The notes: generated by a model not told the origin, from the letters alone. Positions 21,811-36,000 are shown, numbered from the stretch's first letter. The stretch is 64,000 bases of DNA from Rheum nobile (GCA_027886185.1 WOAB01000319.1:372001-436000), one strand, 5' to 3'. Program-made: numbers and translations.

Positions 21811-21821
21811 CGATGTGGGAT
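21811..21821 (-). promoter_or_regulatory. Upstream sequence element (USE) of the U2 gene
   Basis: The minus strand reads ATCCCACATCG, a perfect match to the plant snRNA USE RTCCCACATCG. The gap to the TATA box is 33 bases, the spacing of plant RNA polymerase II snRNA genes (Pol III genes have about ten bases less). Confidence 0.92.
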
Positions 21822-21880
21822 AAAAAGAACCCACAAAATTGAAACCCCCAAAGCACTGTCATTTAGGTACTACTACTGAA

Positions 21881-22142
21881 TATCTGCTTTCACCCACCGC
21901 ATTAACCAATTGAAAGAACATAACAAAATATTCGATGGCAAATTCAACATAGTCGCTTTGTAATTAATGTGTTAACAATAGATCTATTGCATATACTGTT
22001 CCTATGTCTTGTATCTGCTTTCACCCACCGCATTAACCAATTGAAAGAACATAACAAAATATTCGATGGCAAATTCAACATAGTCGCTTTGTAATTAATG
22101 TGTTAACAATAGATCTATTGCATATACTGTTCCTATGTCTTG
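21881..22142. repeat. 131-bp tandem duplication
   Basis: Two apparently identical copies of a 131-bp unit (21881-22011 and 22012-22142), each starting TATCTGCTTTCACCC and ending CCTATGTCTTG. They lie between the U2 promoter and the 3' UTR of TYW1. Confidence 0.93.
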
Positions 22143-22514
22143 ACAAAATAAACACTAGACAGCTGCGAGGGAAATGTGAAGGAAAACTTCAAGCTGTGTA
22201 TATCTATACCTTCAACGTGGCAAAAATTAGCCTGATTCGAATATATTAACCAAAGAAGTACAAGGGAAAAGTTATATGGTGCGTTTTTCTTAACAAAATC
22301 AGGGAAGAGGAGAAGAAGATACATAAAAGTGACTAAATTTCATTTCATTTATCTTTTGAGTTGAGTAATCCACAAAACAGTTTAAACATTACAAAGTGAC
22401 ACCGCAGTTACAACAAAACATGGCAGTGCTAATTATAACTGTAGATGATCATGATTTCATCCATCAAATCTACTGAATATCTGCCATTATGGAAGATTGA
22501 AATCGCCTGAATAA
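22143..22514 (-). other. 3' flank/UTR of TYW1
   Basis: No gene. The part from 22242 onward is duplicated at 2613-3085 with MULE-A inserted at the boundary; the word TATATTAAC at 22242-22250 is the matching unoccupied site. Confidence 0.7.
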
Positions 22515-25500
22515 TCAACGATCTGATTTGTGACGCCTTTCTTTCTTATAACGAGTCTGATCTGGATCAAACCCACCTTCTTCAGCTCCATAGACAGCCC
22601 AAGACGGTGTGGCAGCCATATAATCCTCACTGCTAAAAGGCTGCCCAGAAGCCACCTACATTTTCAAATGATAAGGAGGAGTTACAACAATGGAAACTCT
22701 CTGGAAGGGAAAAAAGAGAAGTTCACAGACTAACAACTGACCAGATCATGGAACTTTTCATAGTCAATCCAAGTGTGCCATTGCCCATTAACCTTAAACT
22801 TGTCAGTCTTTGCCAATAGGACACAACACGAATGGGCATGCTCACAGGCAACCTCATACAACCCTTCACTCTTAGAAGCTAAGGCCTCGGAGAATTCCTT
22901 CACATCAGCATGCCAGGGCACGTTCTCCATTGTTAACTTTGATGTGGCAGTTCTGTCGAAAGGAATGATCATTAAAAAGTGAAAAACACAGCAGAAACAA
23001 GAGCAATTTTGTGTAGCAGGAAGAAACTTACGATCCGCAGTAGGTTACGCCTTTGATTTCAATGAAGTCAGGCTTTCCAACAGATAAGAGGTTGAAATAG
23101 GCTTCTAAATCTTCTGTATTCCAACCTTTGACCAATGTTAAGCGATAAACAGTTCTCTGCTGCTTGTCTTTGAGAGCCTTTAGAGAGTCCTGAGACACAT
23201 TAATCAACAAAGCATGTAAGAGACGAAGCAATGAAATGCAGCAACGACGTGTACATGGCGAGAGATGGAACAAAGTAACAACCATATTGTGACTATCAAT
23301 TCCAATACTATGAGTGTGGTGCTAGTTCAATGATCTTAAACAAGCATGTCAAAGACTCAATGTTATGAAGAAGGTATCTATTCTCTCCAGGAAGCCACTT
23401 GTAGTTGCTTTAAAAACAGATATTACATTTCACAATATTCATAGGACAACCCATGGATAGCAGCCTAGCAGGTGACAGCATTACAAAGGGTACAGGCAAA
23501 TACAAAAACCAAGCAGACAGACTCCAAAATTTCCAGTGTCTATTCTCACCAGGAAGGATTACATGCAAATATAAATAAATCAAGGAGAGACTCAATGTTT
23601 CCAGTATATTCTCACCAGGAAGCGTTCCCAAAAATCTCCAAAGAGTGGTCTATCAATTGCCTTCATACTATCCTTCGTTGCTGCATCAACACTCACATAC
23701 AACTGTATAGAGGCAAGTGTCAAAAGGAACCAAAGTTAAATAGGGGCTCATATTAGAACCAATAATTCCACAAAATAACATAAGATTGCTAAACATGCCT
23801 GCGTCAGAGGTTTCAACGTTCTAATCTTTTCAGGGAACTGTGCATTTGTCACAAGAAATGAGGAAATACGCCTCCGATGCAATTCATCTAATAGTGCATT
23901 TATCTCAGGGTACATGATAGGTTCACCAACAAGTGATAGTGCACAATGCCTAGGAGAAAGTCCTTCCAATAGTCGCTCCTCCTTCACACCTATTAGAAAG
24001 CTATTTTAGTACTGAAGACTCTGAACTCTGAAGTATGAGGACCAGAGGATGTAATATGCAAGATGAAGAAGAAAAAGTGAAAGACTCTAACTGATTATCT
24101 TCCAATGGTAAAAATTAAGTACATATCAATGAAGAAAAAATGGTCGACTCAACACATAATGTCATAATCATCAAAGATTAACTTGATAATACCTGGTACT
24201 CCTTTCATCTGCTTTATCATTTTTGTGTGCAGTTCTATAGCAGTGTTAACTATCTCTAAAGGATCGTCCATTTTCCACTGCCAGTGCTTTCCTACAGGGT
24301 TTGTGTGATGCCTCCAACAAAATACACATTTATTGGCACACGCTAAACTTGGGGTAGTCTCCATACACCTGTTAAATGATAAATACATGCAAATTTAGCA
24401 AAAAATGTTCTAGAGAATATAAAGTGCAAATATTATAGCTCATAACAGTAAATTTATCCTATAAGACAAGCAGAACATAAGATTTAGGCTCGATTTGTCT
24501 GGATGCAAAATATGTCCGTCAAAAGTATTTCCCTAGTTCCAAGTGGTTGGTGAAATCAAGATAAAATACCCTATACTTAATCAAACATAGAAAATGAAAT
24601 TCAAGAAAGTCAGTTTCCTCCTTATTGGATTCTAATTAACAGTCACATATATAGAACTAAACCAAGGGAGCCAAATCCATACAGTCCAGCAACAACAAAT
24701 AAAACCTAGTAATTTTTTACTTGTTCAGGAAATACAGTTGGCTCAAATGCTTAAAAACATAATGTCACAGCACACTAAATAAGAAACACAGCAAACATGG
24801 AAGGAAAATACCATGGTTCAACAATATCTAAACTTCAGTTTTACTCACCTATGACTCTCAATCCCATAAAATGAGTGCTTGTAACAACCTCCACGGCCTC
24901 TGAGTTGTGCCTTGGTCCACCTACAGAGTTTAACGCCACTGTGGGAACCAATTATTTTATAGCCCTGCACGAAATCGCCATAATGTTAAATATTTCTGTA
25001 TCGCCAATTGGCAATGCCATTAATCTAGTTAAAATCAGTATGTCATACACAAATGCCTATCTGCAATTCGTGGCATTCCATACATGATTTTCTTACACAT
25101 AGTCCATCCCATAAACTCAGGTGTAAGTGTTTCACATGTTCATTCTTGATTGTATCCTTTTTTCCATAAATTCACTAAACCAATCTGAGCTACTATGATC
25201 CAATCCAAATATGAAATACACAATTTTTTTAGTTGGTTTTCCTACCATCTGTTTGTGTTTTGAACTATACTCACTTGGATTACTCTATCCATAAACAGTA
25301 TAGACTTTAAACATGCTGAAGGGTATAAAATCATAATACATAGAAACAGAAATGTATAGACTACCTGTTTCTCCAAATTCGCTCTAATTACAGGAGTCAC
25401 CATTTCTTTCTGACCGTTCACCCCATTAACCTCAAACTTGGTCTTTGAATTCCTGGATGGTCCCTTCCCTGCAAGATCTTCGAGATCAACAATATCCGTA

Positions 25501-26222
25501 TCATCCATGGAGTTCGCTCCCTCTTCTTCATCCTCGGACTCTGACACCTCAGATGCCTCACAGTCACTCTTACACTCCACACTACCACACACAGAAGCCC
25601 CATTCTCCACAAAACCACTTTTCAAAACCCTAACCAATTTCTCACCCCAAGCGTCGAACTCCATATCCAGTTGACCTCCATCTACATCCCCTTCCCCAAT
25701 CAGCAACACCTCCTTAGCACCCAAGCCTTTTAACTTCTTAGAAAATCCCCTCGCAACTGCGTTGAAGTTCTTCCCATAAGCCCTGCTCCCAACACCAAAC
25801 ACTGCGAACTTGCACTTAGTTAGCAACAAGGATCCCACTCTAAAGTCATTGACACTATCATCAATCCAATCGGCAAAGAATCTGGAACTCGGAGGCGGCT
25901 TGCCATCCTCCCAAGTGCACGCCACGATCAAAACCAGATTTTCCTTAACGAGATCCTCAGGATCGTAATCCTGTACATCGAGAAGATCAAAATTGAAGCC
26001 CTGCGAAGAGAGCAAACTCTGAAGACGACTAGCTAGGGTTTTAGAGGTGCCGGTTTGGGAGATACATAGGATCTTCGACGCTCGTGAAGGAGAGTGAGAG
26101 GTCTTGGCGTGCTTGAGAGAGCGGAGGCGGAGAGATTTGTAAAAGCAGTAGACGGTGGTGGCGGAGAGGAGAGCGAGGATGGTGAGACGAGAAGAGGTGG
26201 ATGAGATAGAAGTAGGCAACAT
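22515..26222 (-). CDS. TYW1: tRNA 4-demethylwyosine synthase (flavodoxin + radical SAM)
   Basis: Makes the tricyclic base of wybutosine at position 37 of tRNA-Phe from N1-methylguanosine and pyruvate. I read eight exons on the minus strand: about 25365-26222, 24848-24965, 24194-24368, 23800-23994, 23613-23703, 23031-23191, 22742-22950 and 22515-22655. Exon 1 encodes a hydrophobic N-terminal segment (about residues 13-30), then a flavodoxin domain (ILCISQTGTSKTLASRLQSL; FGVGSRAYGKNFNAVARG) and an acidic linker. Exon 3 carries the radical-SAM motif CANKCVFC (CX3CX2C). Exons 4-6 hold LSLVGEPIMYPEI, VSVDAATKDSMKAIDRP and FIEIKGVTYCG. The last exon ends in RRHKSDR. No broken exon was seen, so it looks functional. 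Confidence 0.93.
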
Positions 26223-27282
26223 TCCGGCGAAGCGGTGGTGGTTAGGTGGCTACGCGGCGGAAGAGAGCAAAACAAATTCCGCCGGCGGGGATTCCGGGGA
26301 AGGGTTTAAGTAGCAGAGTTGGGAAATGTGTCACAGCCAAACCGGGACTCCGGGAGGGTTTAATTTCCAGATATCGGCCCAAATTTCCAAATGGGCCACA
26401 GCTTCTACCTAGTAGGCCGGCCCATATAATTTCCCTGAGAGCCCTTTTTTTTTGAGAAATCATATGATGATAGATATTTATATGCAAATATGAGAATATA
26501 TACTCACTATAAAATGACGAACACGACGAAAAAAACACATACTTAAGTGTTTATAGCATAAATTTTATATAACATTATCGATTTATTAAGAAATGCGTGT
26601 ACCGTGTTCATAAAACATATATTAGTGTACAAAATTTTCACATTCGCATATAGACACTCGTTCACATACATCGATATACCCATATAAAAAACAATGAATG
26701 CTTTGAAACAACGAGGTTTTCCATGGACACAACGAATTCAGTACAGTTTTTCGAAAGTATGATGTGATTTGACGGATTCTACAATACTAGAATGGCAATC
26801 GATCAAAGAAACTTTTAGATTAGAAAAATCTATACACTCATCTCTGATGAAAACAATCTCAATGAATAACAAACAATATTACAAAAACTCTCAAGCCTGA
26901 GCAAAACCACATGCAACTTCCACAAAGAGTAGAAGACACTTCTCATGCAACTGAAAACATTCACCTGTTTACTTGATTCGGTTGCGCTTGTGCTGCAAAT
27001 GTCCCTATCTACCACCAAGAAGTCAAACAAGAACCCAGCTTGAAGAACCAAAGAGCATGCCCTGAAAGTGTTCTTGACGCCACCTCCGTGTTCTTTTTCG
27101 AGTGTCGGTCTAGTTTGAGGTGTCCAAGGAATGATCTTCAACGCCCCATTGCTTTGTGGTGGTCAAACTTGCAAGGTTGCTTTGATGTGTCCATGTCTAA
27201 TACTATTGGATCTCCATCTATTGCTATTTTGGTATGTTTCAGCACGGCGAAATCCATCTCACAAGATCTAGATGGAGAGTTT
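26223..27282. other. Intergenic region between TYW1 and the PMT-like gene
   Basis: Contains the TYW1 5' flank (26223-26450, moderately GC-rich) and the 3' flank or UTR of the PMT-like gene. I see no further gene, RNA or repeat. Confidence 0.5.
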
Positions 27283-30200
27283 TCAGGGTCTCCACATAGT
27301 CTTCTGGGCAACAAGAATGCCTTCCTTTCCTTGAGCAAACGTCATTCGGATTTCCCAGTTCAAGCTTCTCAGTATTCCTTCTAGAGGCACCACAATTTCT
27401 ACCTTATCTCGAAAAATTGCCCATCCTCCAGGCCGTAAAATACGGTCCATCTCAACTATAATCCCAACTGGGTATCTACACCTGCTCAAAAAAATGAATA
27501 AAAATCATAAGATGAGTTGAATGGAAACAAGAAAACCATAGGAGTGAGTGTGCAACTGTGCAAGTTCAGCTTGTAATAAACAAGAAATGGAATTCTAACC
27601 TTCCCTTGAGCCGTGCAAAGAGATGATCGGCGTGTAAGAGATCGTACGTTCTTGGGTAAGTGCCAAAAGACTCACACCATTCATGGTAAACACCGAAAAG
27701 TCCACGTTCGTATATGTAGGGAAGCGTATCTGGTGCGTGAACAGGGACCACATTCATCACCCAGACCTTGTGTTGAGAGAGGGCAGCAGCAAAACTGTGG
27801 TTTTGGAACTTTACAATTAATGATCCATCAAAATTGAAAACAATACTTGGCAGTGGGATGATTTAATTGAGTACAATATGGGCATTACCCTCCATAGATG
27901 GATTTCATATCCAGTACATTTCGGATGTTTCTCCAGTCAATTCCCATTCCAGTGAGATACGACTTCTCTACGGTGTCATTCCAGTGTTGTGTGTCCGCCT
28001 TTACTTTCTCCTTATCTTCCAACCACTCGGGATAAGTTCTGAGCCTTTTGGGCCACTCTGCAGGCCACTCATTCCCATGTTGTTCAATTGCAGATGGAAT
28101 AGCAAGCAAACAGTTTCCTAGAGGAACATGCCTGTCACAATTTATGACTTTTTAAGATTAGAACAAAATTACAAGAGACATATTTTCTTAGATTACATGG
28201 AAAATCACAATCTCATGTTTTGAAATTTGAAGCTTATAGTATTATTGAGAATGACTTCATTTAGGGTAATAAAAAATGCATCAACTCTATAACCCATTCA
28301 CCTAAGAAGAGAGATAAATGTAAGACCTCTTATATAGCAACACAATATAGAACCAATCGATTAGATCGGAATAGAAAGAAGGGCGAGTCACACTGAAATG
28401 TTTAGAGCTTTAGTATTACCAGGCAGCATCTGGGTTTTCACTTTCCTTGCATAGGGGAGGATTCCTCTTCCTTCTTAGATAGTATATCTCATTTGACTCT
28501 GGTTTCTGATAGATCTTAATTCTCACTTCACTATCTTCGTCTGCTTTATCAGCCAGAACATTCCAGCATATAGATGCAGTCAATGAGGTCATGGCTGGCA
28601 AGAAAGTCAGCTACCAATGTTAGTATATCAATTAAAGATGAATCACACACAGCCAAAAGCATGAAACACATAGGAATGAAACTTATGCACACAAGTCTAA
28701 GAACTGCTAACCGCATCCAAATAAGGCTATTACCTTCTTCCTGTTCAAAGCTGCTATGTTTGGTTGACAAGATGAAGTATCCACCTGGTCTCAAAACTCT
28801 ATTCATCTCCAGGAGGAGCTTACCTCCTGCATAGAAGCAGAACAGCATAGTCAGGTACATATTCAACTTTAAAATTATGGATGGGGATAGAGAAAAGTAT
28901 GAGCAACAGTGTATGAAGTCAAAGGGGAGACAAAGACCATTAGAATGCCAGTGAATGTCGCATCCGCCACAGTGAATTGCATCAAAAACATTGCTCGGGA
29001 AAGGAAGCCTTCTAGTAGCAAAAGGGCTCACAAATGTGGGAAAACCACGCTCAAGTGCAACCTGTGCCAAATCCACAAGGTCATCCTTCAACCCCAGGGA
29101 TAAAGTTACAACATCCTTGTCAAGCAGAAAAGCTCCAAAACTTGAGTCTGTGCACCCCACATCCAAAACTACACGGATATTTCTTCCCCATTCAATATCT
29201 GGTGCCATCTACAAGAGCAAAATTCATTAGGGAGATTGTAAGAAGTTTTTTGAACACCGATAGCTCACCCGGTAGTGCATAGAGCATAACAATTGATTTT
29301 ATTTTTACATTAACAAGAATGAGATAATTGTCAACCCTGAGATGTTTTAAATCATGAAAAGATTTCATCAAAATTTAATCAATGTGACCAATCAGGGAAT
29401 GCACACCAAAGTTAAATATGCAAGAGAAAAGAAAAGAAAAAGAAAAAAAAACTTGGTCTTGCAAATTTCAGGATCAATTTTTTTTCTTCATGTTTTACCA
29501 GGCGAATTCCATTTAATCCAATGACCCAGGCTTGCAGACTAATGGTTTAATCTAAACTGACTGAAACATTGTTGGGATGTAAAGCAATAATACACTATAG
29601 ATACACATACAGAAACCAAGATAAAGCAAACACGATAAAATTACCTCCTCAATGGACTCTAAATAATGAGAAATGCCACCCTTTATGACAGATTCATTCT
29701 GAGGGAACGTCAAGTATTCTTCAGATTCAACTACCCAGCTCTGAGTCTTGATATAAGCATCAAGTTTCGGATGTGCAACATTCTTATACAGTATCTACAA
29801 AAGATGTTAATTAATCAGCAAAGCAGAAGAATATTGAAACATATATATGGACTAATTCACACAGATCAAATGATTCAAATAACAAGAATATAGGAATCAA
29901 ATACCTTGTGCTTGCTCTCAGGCCAGCGCAATGGCGTGCCATATCCATCACTGGGAAGAGGAACAAGACACATTGGAGGTGTACTAGGACAACTCCTCTC
30001 GTGATGTCGGTACATCTGTATCTTCCCAGTTGCCATTTCAACATCAATGCAAGGTATGTAGTTATGCTTACTTCTAGTACTACATTGTTTCCAACTATAA
30101 CTTGCTTTTGGATCAAACACAGGGCCCAAATTCTTCTTATTCTTTCCAACTGAATCAGACCCAGAAGAACTCTCATCCGGATCCCCCTTCAAATCAGGAT

Positions 30201-30861
30201 CCGGGTCTTCCTCCTTAGCTTCGGATTCTTCATCTCCTTCAACTCCATCACTTGCCTCGGATCCTTCTTCCTTGCCATCAACCACCAATCCTTCCTCTTC
30301 AACATCACCCTCATCTTGACCCTTCTCCAAAACCTCCTCTTCAGATCTCTCTTTAATCACCTCTTCAGTTGAATTCAACTTAACCCCATCACTTTCTGTA
30401 GTAAAATTATGCGTAGATTTAAAAGGAGTAACAGTCACAGAACTAGCTCCTTTATCAGCCCTTTCACTAACAACAGCCTTCTTCTTCTTCTTCTTCTTAT
30501 TGCTCAAATCAGATTGCGAGTGAGTGTTTCTGCTACTCCTACTCTGATGTGGGTGCTTTTGGGGTTGGGGTTTGTGAGATTGAGTTCTTGGAGAATGAGA
30601 ATTAGTACTGACCTTTGGAGTATGAACAGCAATTGCAGGCTCGGCAATCTCACCGAAGCTCTCTCTCCGGTCTGTGAAGGAATTGGGAGTGGCGGAAAGA
30701 AAGGACCAAAGCAAGACGAAGCAGAGCCCTAGAACAACCACAGCTGTTAATTTTGCGAATAATCCGTGTGGGCGTTTCAATTGGTGGCTCCATCGAGCAA
30801 AAGCTGATTTTGCTTGACGCCCGTATCTTGCTATTGTCATTTCTCTCTGTTGTTCGCCCAA
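27283..30861 (-). CDS. Probable methyltransferase PMT28-like (DUF248 family)
   Basis: A plant putative SAM methyltransferase of the Golgi-located PMT family, related to proteins tied to pectin and cell-wall synthesis; its substrate is not shown by sequence. Eight exons: 29905-30861, 29645-29794, about 28938-29208, 28736-28826, 28421-28600, 27890-28131, about 27600-27800 and 27283-27482. The N-terminus has a basic segment, then one membrane anchor (about residues 36-58, KLTAVVVLGLCFVLLWSFL) and a long Lys- and Glu/Asp-rich stem. The catalytic part starts at YIPCIDVE and RHHERSCP, with the SAM motif VVLDVGCTDSSFGAF, then LRPGGYFILST, and in the second half NVLDMKSIYGGFAAAL and LRPGGWAIFRD. It ends KTMWRP. 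The acidic stem and anchor favour PMT28 over other members. ATGs at 30861 and 30840 are both possible starts. Confidence 0.88.
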
Positions 30862-33012
30862 TCAAATTGAGCTCAATTTGCAGAATAAGTGAAGATCCAG
30901 AACGATGGTGAGACAACAACTAAGTTAAGAGGAAAGGAGGTAAAATGGTAGGTGAAAAAGTTGAGCAGATCAAACAAATTATTCAAATCCAAGATTTATC
31001 AAGTAGCCAGATCAAGGATAGTGAGTCCCCAACCGAAAGGAGAGTGTCCAGTGAGAGAGAACTTTAGATGATTCCTATTGTATTATATGTTGGCTTAATC
31101 CTAGTAATTATGTGATTTTGACAATACTAACCTCGGACTATATAGGTGTTGTCGGTTTCTGGAACCCTTCTCTGGAATGTTTTCTCGGAAGACACTGAAG
31201 CTGCTGACGAGGAATTGAACACTCCGAGATGATGAATCTGCAAAACGGTTGAATTGCTCCCTGCAGCCCTGGGTTCCCCTTCGAGGATGTTGATGTAGAT
31301 GACTCCACATCCATAGATCAATCATAGGCAATAACAACTTGATATAGGTTTGAATCGCTTGTGAGCTTTTCGAAATCAATATTTCGCCCCTAGTATAGCC
31401 TTAGGAAATCCACAAAATTTAAAGTGAGATAAGACAAATCAATCCAATTCCGATCTAAGCTATCAGAAAGGAATTGAACTTTAGAGTGCATGTAATGAGG
31501 ATGAATGACTTTGGATAGATTCGATCTAATGAGAGATCACATCGTCTCTTGATGTCTCTCGATCGTCTCACTTCTGATCTCACACACACTATCACCCTGA
31601 AAAGCCTTTATATAGGCAATGGGAGCCTTCTATAAACGAATTATAGAAGTTTAGGGAAGTTTCCGACATTTACTGGGCGGTTACCAAGCAGTTACAACCG
31701 CTCCTATGACAGTTACCGTCTCAGATAACTGTCCCTGACGGTTATCGGCGGTTTACAAGGGAGTTACATAAGTCATGGTGGTTATAAGAGATATCACAAC
31801 TGCAGTTGCACAGCAGTAACAAGCACGTTCTCAGCACATTCTCAATTTAACAACGTGGCTAACGTGCTCAAATCAACCAACCATCTGTACAGTTTCCTGT
31901 ACCGTTTCCTCAAAGGGAACAAAGCAGCAAAGTTCCCTCCAAGGGTATTTGCTCTTCACATGTAACAAATCCTTATTGTTTCTCTCTAGAACTCTAGTCC
32001 GTTTACACATGTGTATACTCCACACCCTCAAACATGTGTTATAACGAAATGAGTTCCCATAGTGTTGTATGAATCCCGATCACACTAAATGACATTATTC
32101 TCTTTAAGGGAACAATCTCATGATGACACTAAAATCACCAATAGAGTATTTTTAATAGGATCAAGAAATTTTCAATAAAAAAAATTTTCAGTTTCATATA
32201 AACCCAGAAAAAGTAATTCAGTTTAACAATTGAGAAGAAAGAGTTAAAGGCTTTATCAATTTGGTAAGTATGATAATCCGTAATTACGAGTTCAATTTTT
32301 AACGTTGTAAAAGTTTAATTGATTTCTATAGATTAAAATAAAAATTAAGAAGAAAGAAAACTTTAAAAATTGTTAATCGAAAGATGATTCACTAGTGACA
32401 ATTGATTCACCAAGCAAATGCGAAGACACTGCAAATTGTAGTATACCAAATTACAAGCATAGGAAATATATATATAAACACACTTCACAATCCACAGCAC
32501 TCTTACCAATGACTCGAGAAGTTAAAGTTGTAACTCGTATATATTTTTTACTATTATTTTTTTTAATGGAGATTTATTCAACTTTACATAGAATTAATTT
32601 TTTCATCTCTAATGAAATTAAAGATTTGTTTGAATTCATGTAATAAATCATATTATCTTATATTAAAGTAATAATTTAATATAATTTAATACAACATAAT
32701 AAAATTGAATATATTATCCTCGGATTCTAAACGGATCCCATTTTTTTATACTACTTCTTCTATTGAGAGCCAGATATTTCAAAGATCCAAGACTTTTCCT
32801 AAAGGTGCCCATTGGGCCCCATGGACCCTGTTTGTGGATCTGGGCCTGGCCCATTTCCACGAGAAAACCATGGATTCCCGATGGCAACATGTGCCAACAT
32901 CGGATAAGGAGTAGAAGGCTCATAATAATTGAAAGGGATCGTGAAGGTTGAGAGAATACCACAAATGTGTCCATTACATTTACACATGGGAGATAAGGAT
33001 AGTGGATGTGGA
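30862..33012. other. Region upstream of the PMT-like gene; possible solo LTR at about 31030-32130
   Basis: No gene recognised. The segment 31030-32130 has LTR-like traits: a TATA-like CCTATATAAAGGC on the minus strand near 31608 and GC-rich GCGGTTAC/AACCGC repeats at 31670-31790 inside AT-rich DNA. I could not find clean TG...CA ends or a target duplication, so this stays tentative. 32160-32720 is plain AT-rich DNA. Confidence 0.35.
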
Positions 33013-33031
33013 AGGCTTAAAAACCTTGTTT

Positions 33032-36000
33032 GTTTTTTTTGTTTGTTTTTTTGATGAGGAAAGAATTAGGCGAAACCTATCTGCGGTGCAAGGTTCGGCC
33101 TAGAGCATCCTCACGGATGAGAACTTTAAGTTCTTGGTTGGATTCTAAGGCAGTACTCAAGGTTGCGTAGCTGAGTTTGGGAATGAAGTCAGCTGATCTG
33201 TTCACTTCTCGGAAGACATGCCTTGTCAGGACTTCCTGAAAAGAACGGAGATCGATGAGGATATCAACGATTACCATTTCAATTTCCCACGGACAAGTCC
33301 AGATGCCTAGAATGGAGTTAATTAGGCACAAATTATCTCCTTCAATTTCGATCTTGTTAAGATTGAGTGAGATAGCTTTTTTAATGCTGTTTCTTAGTGC
33401 TATGGTTTCAACCATGAGTGCTGATTGGTAATCATATTTTTGGTTGGACATATGGATAATTTCAGCATGATCATTCCTGATAATGTGCCCAGTTCCTATT
33501 TGACCGTTTGGTAGTCTAAAGCCATCGAAGTTTATTTTGTAGAATCCATGTCGGGGTTTTTTCCATTTAATGTTTCTGGTTTTTCGTCGTTGAGCCGGGT
33601 TCGGCTTTTGGTGCGTTGATTCGTCTGTTTCAAGTTTCTTTGTTTTGTTCCAGTTGAGTATAAGAGTTTTTATGTACAAGGTTAGATCTTTTATGATGTT
33701 TGGCCCTGTAGTTTGGAAGATTTTTTGGTTTCTGTGGATCCAGATGCCCCACCAGGTTGTTGCTAGGCAGACCCATTCTTGCTTGGTTAGCACCGATTGA
33801 AGGTCACACATAGTATCAATTGGTTTTTTTCCGTCGGTGTTAAGGCTTTTAATTTGGCTTTCGATGTAATTATTTTGGTTTCTAATTTGTTTTAGGGTGT
33901 TGGGACATTCAAAAAAAAAAATGATTTAGGTCTTCATATGGGTTATTACATGAGTCACATGCGAGTGGCACCACCACATGTTTTTGGGCTAATCTAGCCT
34001 TCGTGGGTATGCCATCATGGCAAATTTTTCATAAGAAGTTTTTTACTTTGGGGTATGTGTCTAGATCCCAAAGCCAAGAGAATTTGTTATTGGTTGGGCT
34101 GGTCTGTTTGGTTATGAGTTCGAAGGCGGTTTTGGTGGAAAACCAACCGTTTTTATTGGGAGCCCAGTAGAGGCGATCAGGAATGTCATTTTGGGGTAAT
34201 TGTATGTTGGTGATAATTTCAACAGCTGCATCATTGATGATTTTTTATAGTTCGGTTTTGTTCCATTTTTTGTTTGTAATGAAATTGCTTACTTTTGTTT
34301 CTGGGTCGATGGTGGTATTTGGGTGAGTGTAGTTTGTGAGTTTAAGGTTAGGCGTCCAAGGGTCTTCCCAAAAGTTAATAGAGCGTCCATCTCCAATTAG
34401 CCAGTGCAGGCCGGTCTTGAACTCATTACGGAGTTTGAGAAGTTTCCCCCATTGCCAGGAGTGGTTGGTTTTTCTTGTGTAGTTGAGAATGTTAACATTC
34501 TTTAGGTATTTTTCATTGATGATTTTAACCCAGATATTGTTTGGTTCTGCAAAGATTTTCCAGATAAGTTTCATTTGGAGTGCTTTGTTCATATCTTCTG
34601 TTTTTCTGATTCCGATCCCTCCATTGTTTTTATTCCTGGAAATTTTGTCTCATCCTATTAAGGATTTGTACGTTTGTTCTTTGTTCCATAGGAACCTTCT
34701 ATTGATTTTATCTAGTGTGTTATGACCCCTGTAGGTAGCATAAAACATTGCATAATGTAATTTGGTTTGGCTGCCAGATTAGTCTTAATGAGGGTTGCTC
34801 GTCCTTCAAGGGATAGGGAACTCGCTTTCCATTTTGATAATTGTGTAGTGGTAGCCAGCACTGTGTTCTGGAATGTGTCTTGATTCACCTTCCCATTTAT
34901 AATGGGGCAGCCAAGGTATTTTTCTAGGGAGACCGAGCTCGTGATGTTGAGAATAGATTGAATTAAGCTTTTTGTGCTGTTTGTTGTGTTTGGTGTTGCC
35001 TGAAAGGCAGATTTATGGTAATTGACACATTGTCCTGATATGGAGCAGTAGTCTTCGATAATGCTTTTGACATTCTGACATGATGTTTGGTTTGGTTTGG
35101 CGAAAATGAGGATGTCGTCTGCAAATGCTAAGAATGGGATGTTTGATCCCATTCGGGTCATTTTGAACCCTAGTTGATTGGTATCAATGTTTGCTTCATG
35201 TTGGATTTTCCTGGCGAGTACTTCGGCACCAAGGATGAAAAGGAAAGGCGATAGAGGGTCCCCCTGACGGAGTCCTCTTTTGGGGTGAAAGATATCAGTG
35301 GGTCCGTTATTGACCAAAACTGAGAAGGCGACTGTTTCAATGCATTCTTTGATCCATACAATGAATTTTGGAGAGAAACCAAAATTTTCGAAGACTTCAA
35401 TGATGAAGACCCATTCTATTTTATCGTATGCTTTTTCCATGTCTAGTTTGATTGTTATCCAACCTTCTTTGCCCTTTTTGGCGCGAAAGGAGTGGAATAT
35501 TTCGTGTGCAATAAGAATGTTATCTTGGATTGCGCGGTCAGCAACAAATGCTCCTTGTAAGGGGTGGATGAGTTTGTTTAGAATTGGTTCCAGTCTTTCT
35601 GTTAAGATCTTGGATATGACCTTGTATATTGTTGAGCAAAGACTTATTGGTCGGTAGTGATTTGTGGAGTTTGGGTTATCGCATTTTGGTATTAGGGTAA
35701 TAAAGGTGTGATTGATTTGTTTAAGAATTTTTCCAGAATGGAAGAAGCTTTTAACTGCTTTGGTTACAAGTGGTCCGACAATGTGTCAATATTTTTGGTA
35801 GAAAAGGGCGGACATACCGTCCGGACCTGGTGATTTATCACTGCCAATGTTGAAGACAGCTCGTTTCACTTCTTCATTGGTTACATTTTTGGTTAAGTTG
35901 GTGTTATCGTGGTCTGTGACCTCGTTTGTTATATTTCTCAGCATGTTTTGTAGATTATTATTGTTAATCGTTCCTTGTTTAAATCTTTTTTCAAAGTCTG

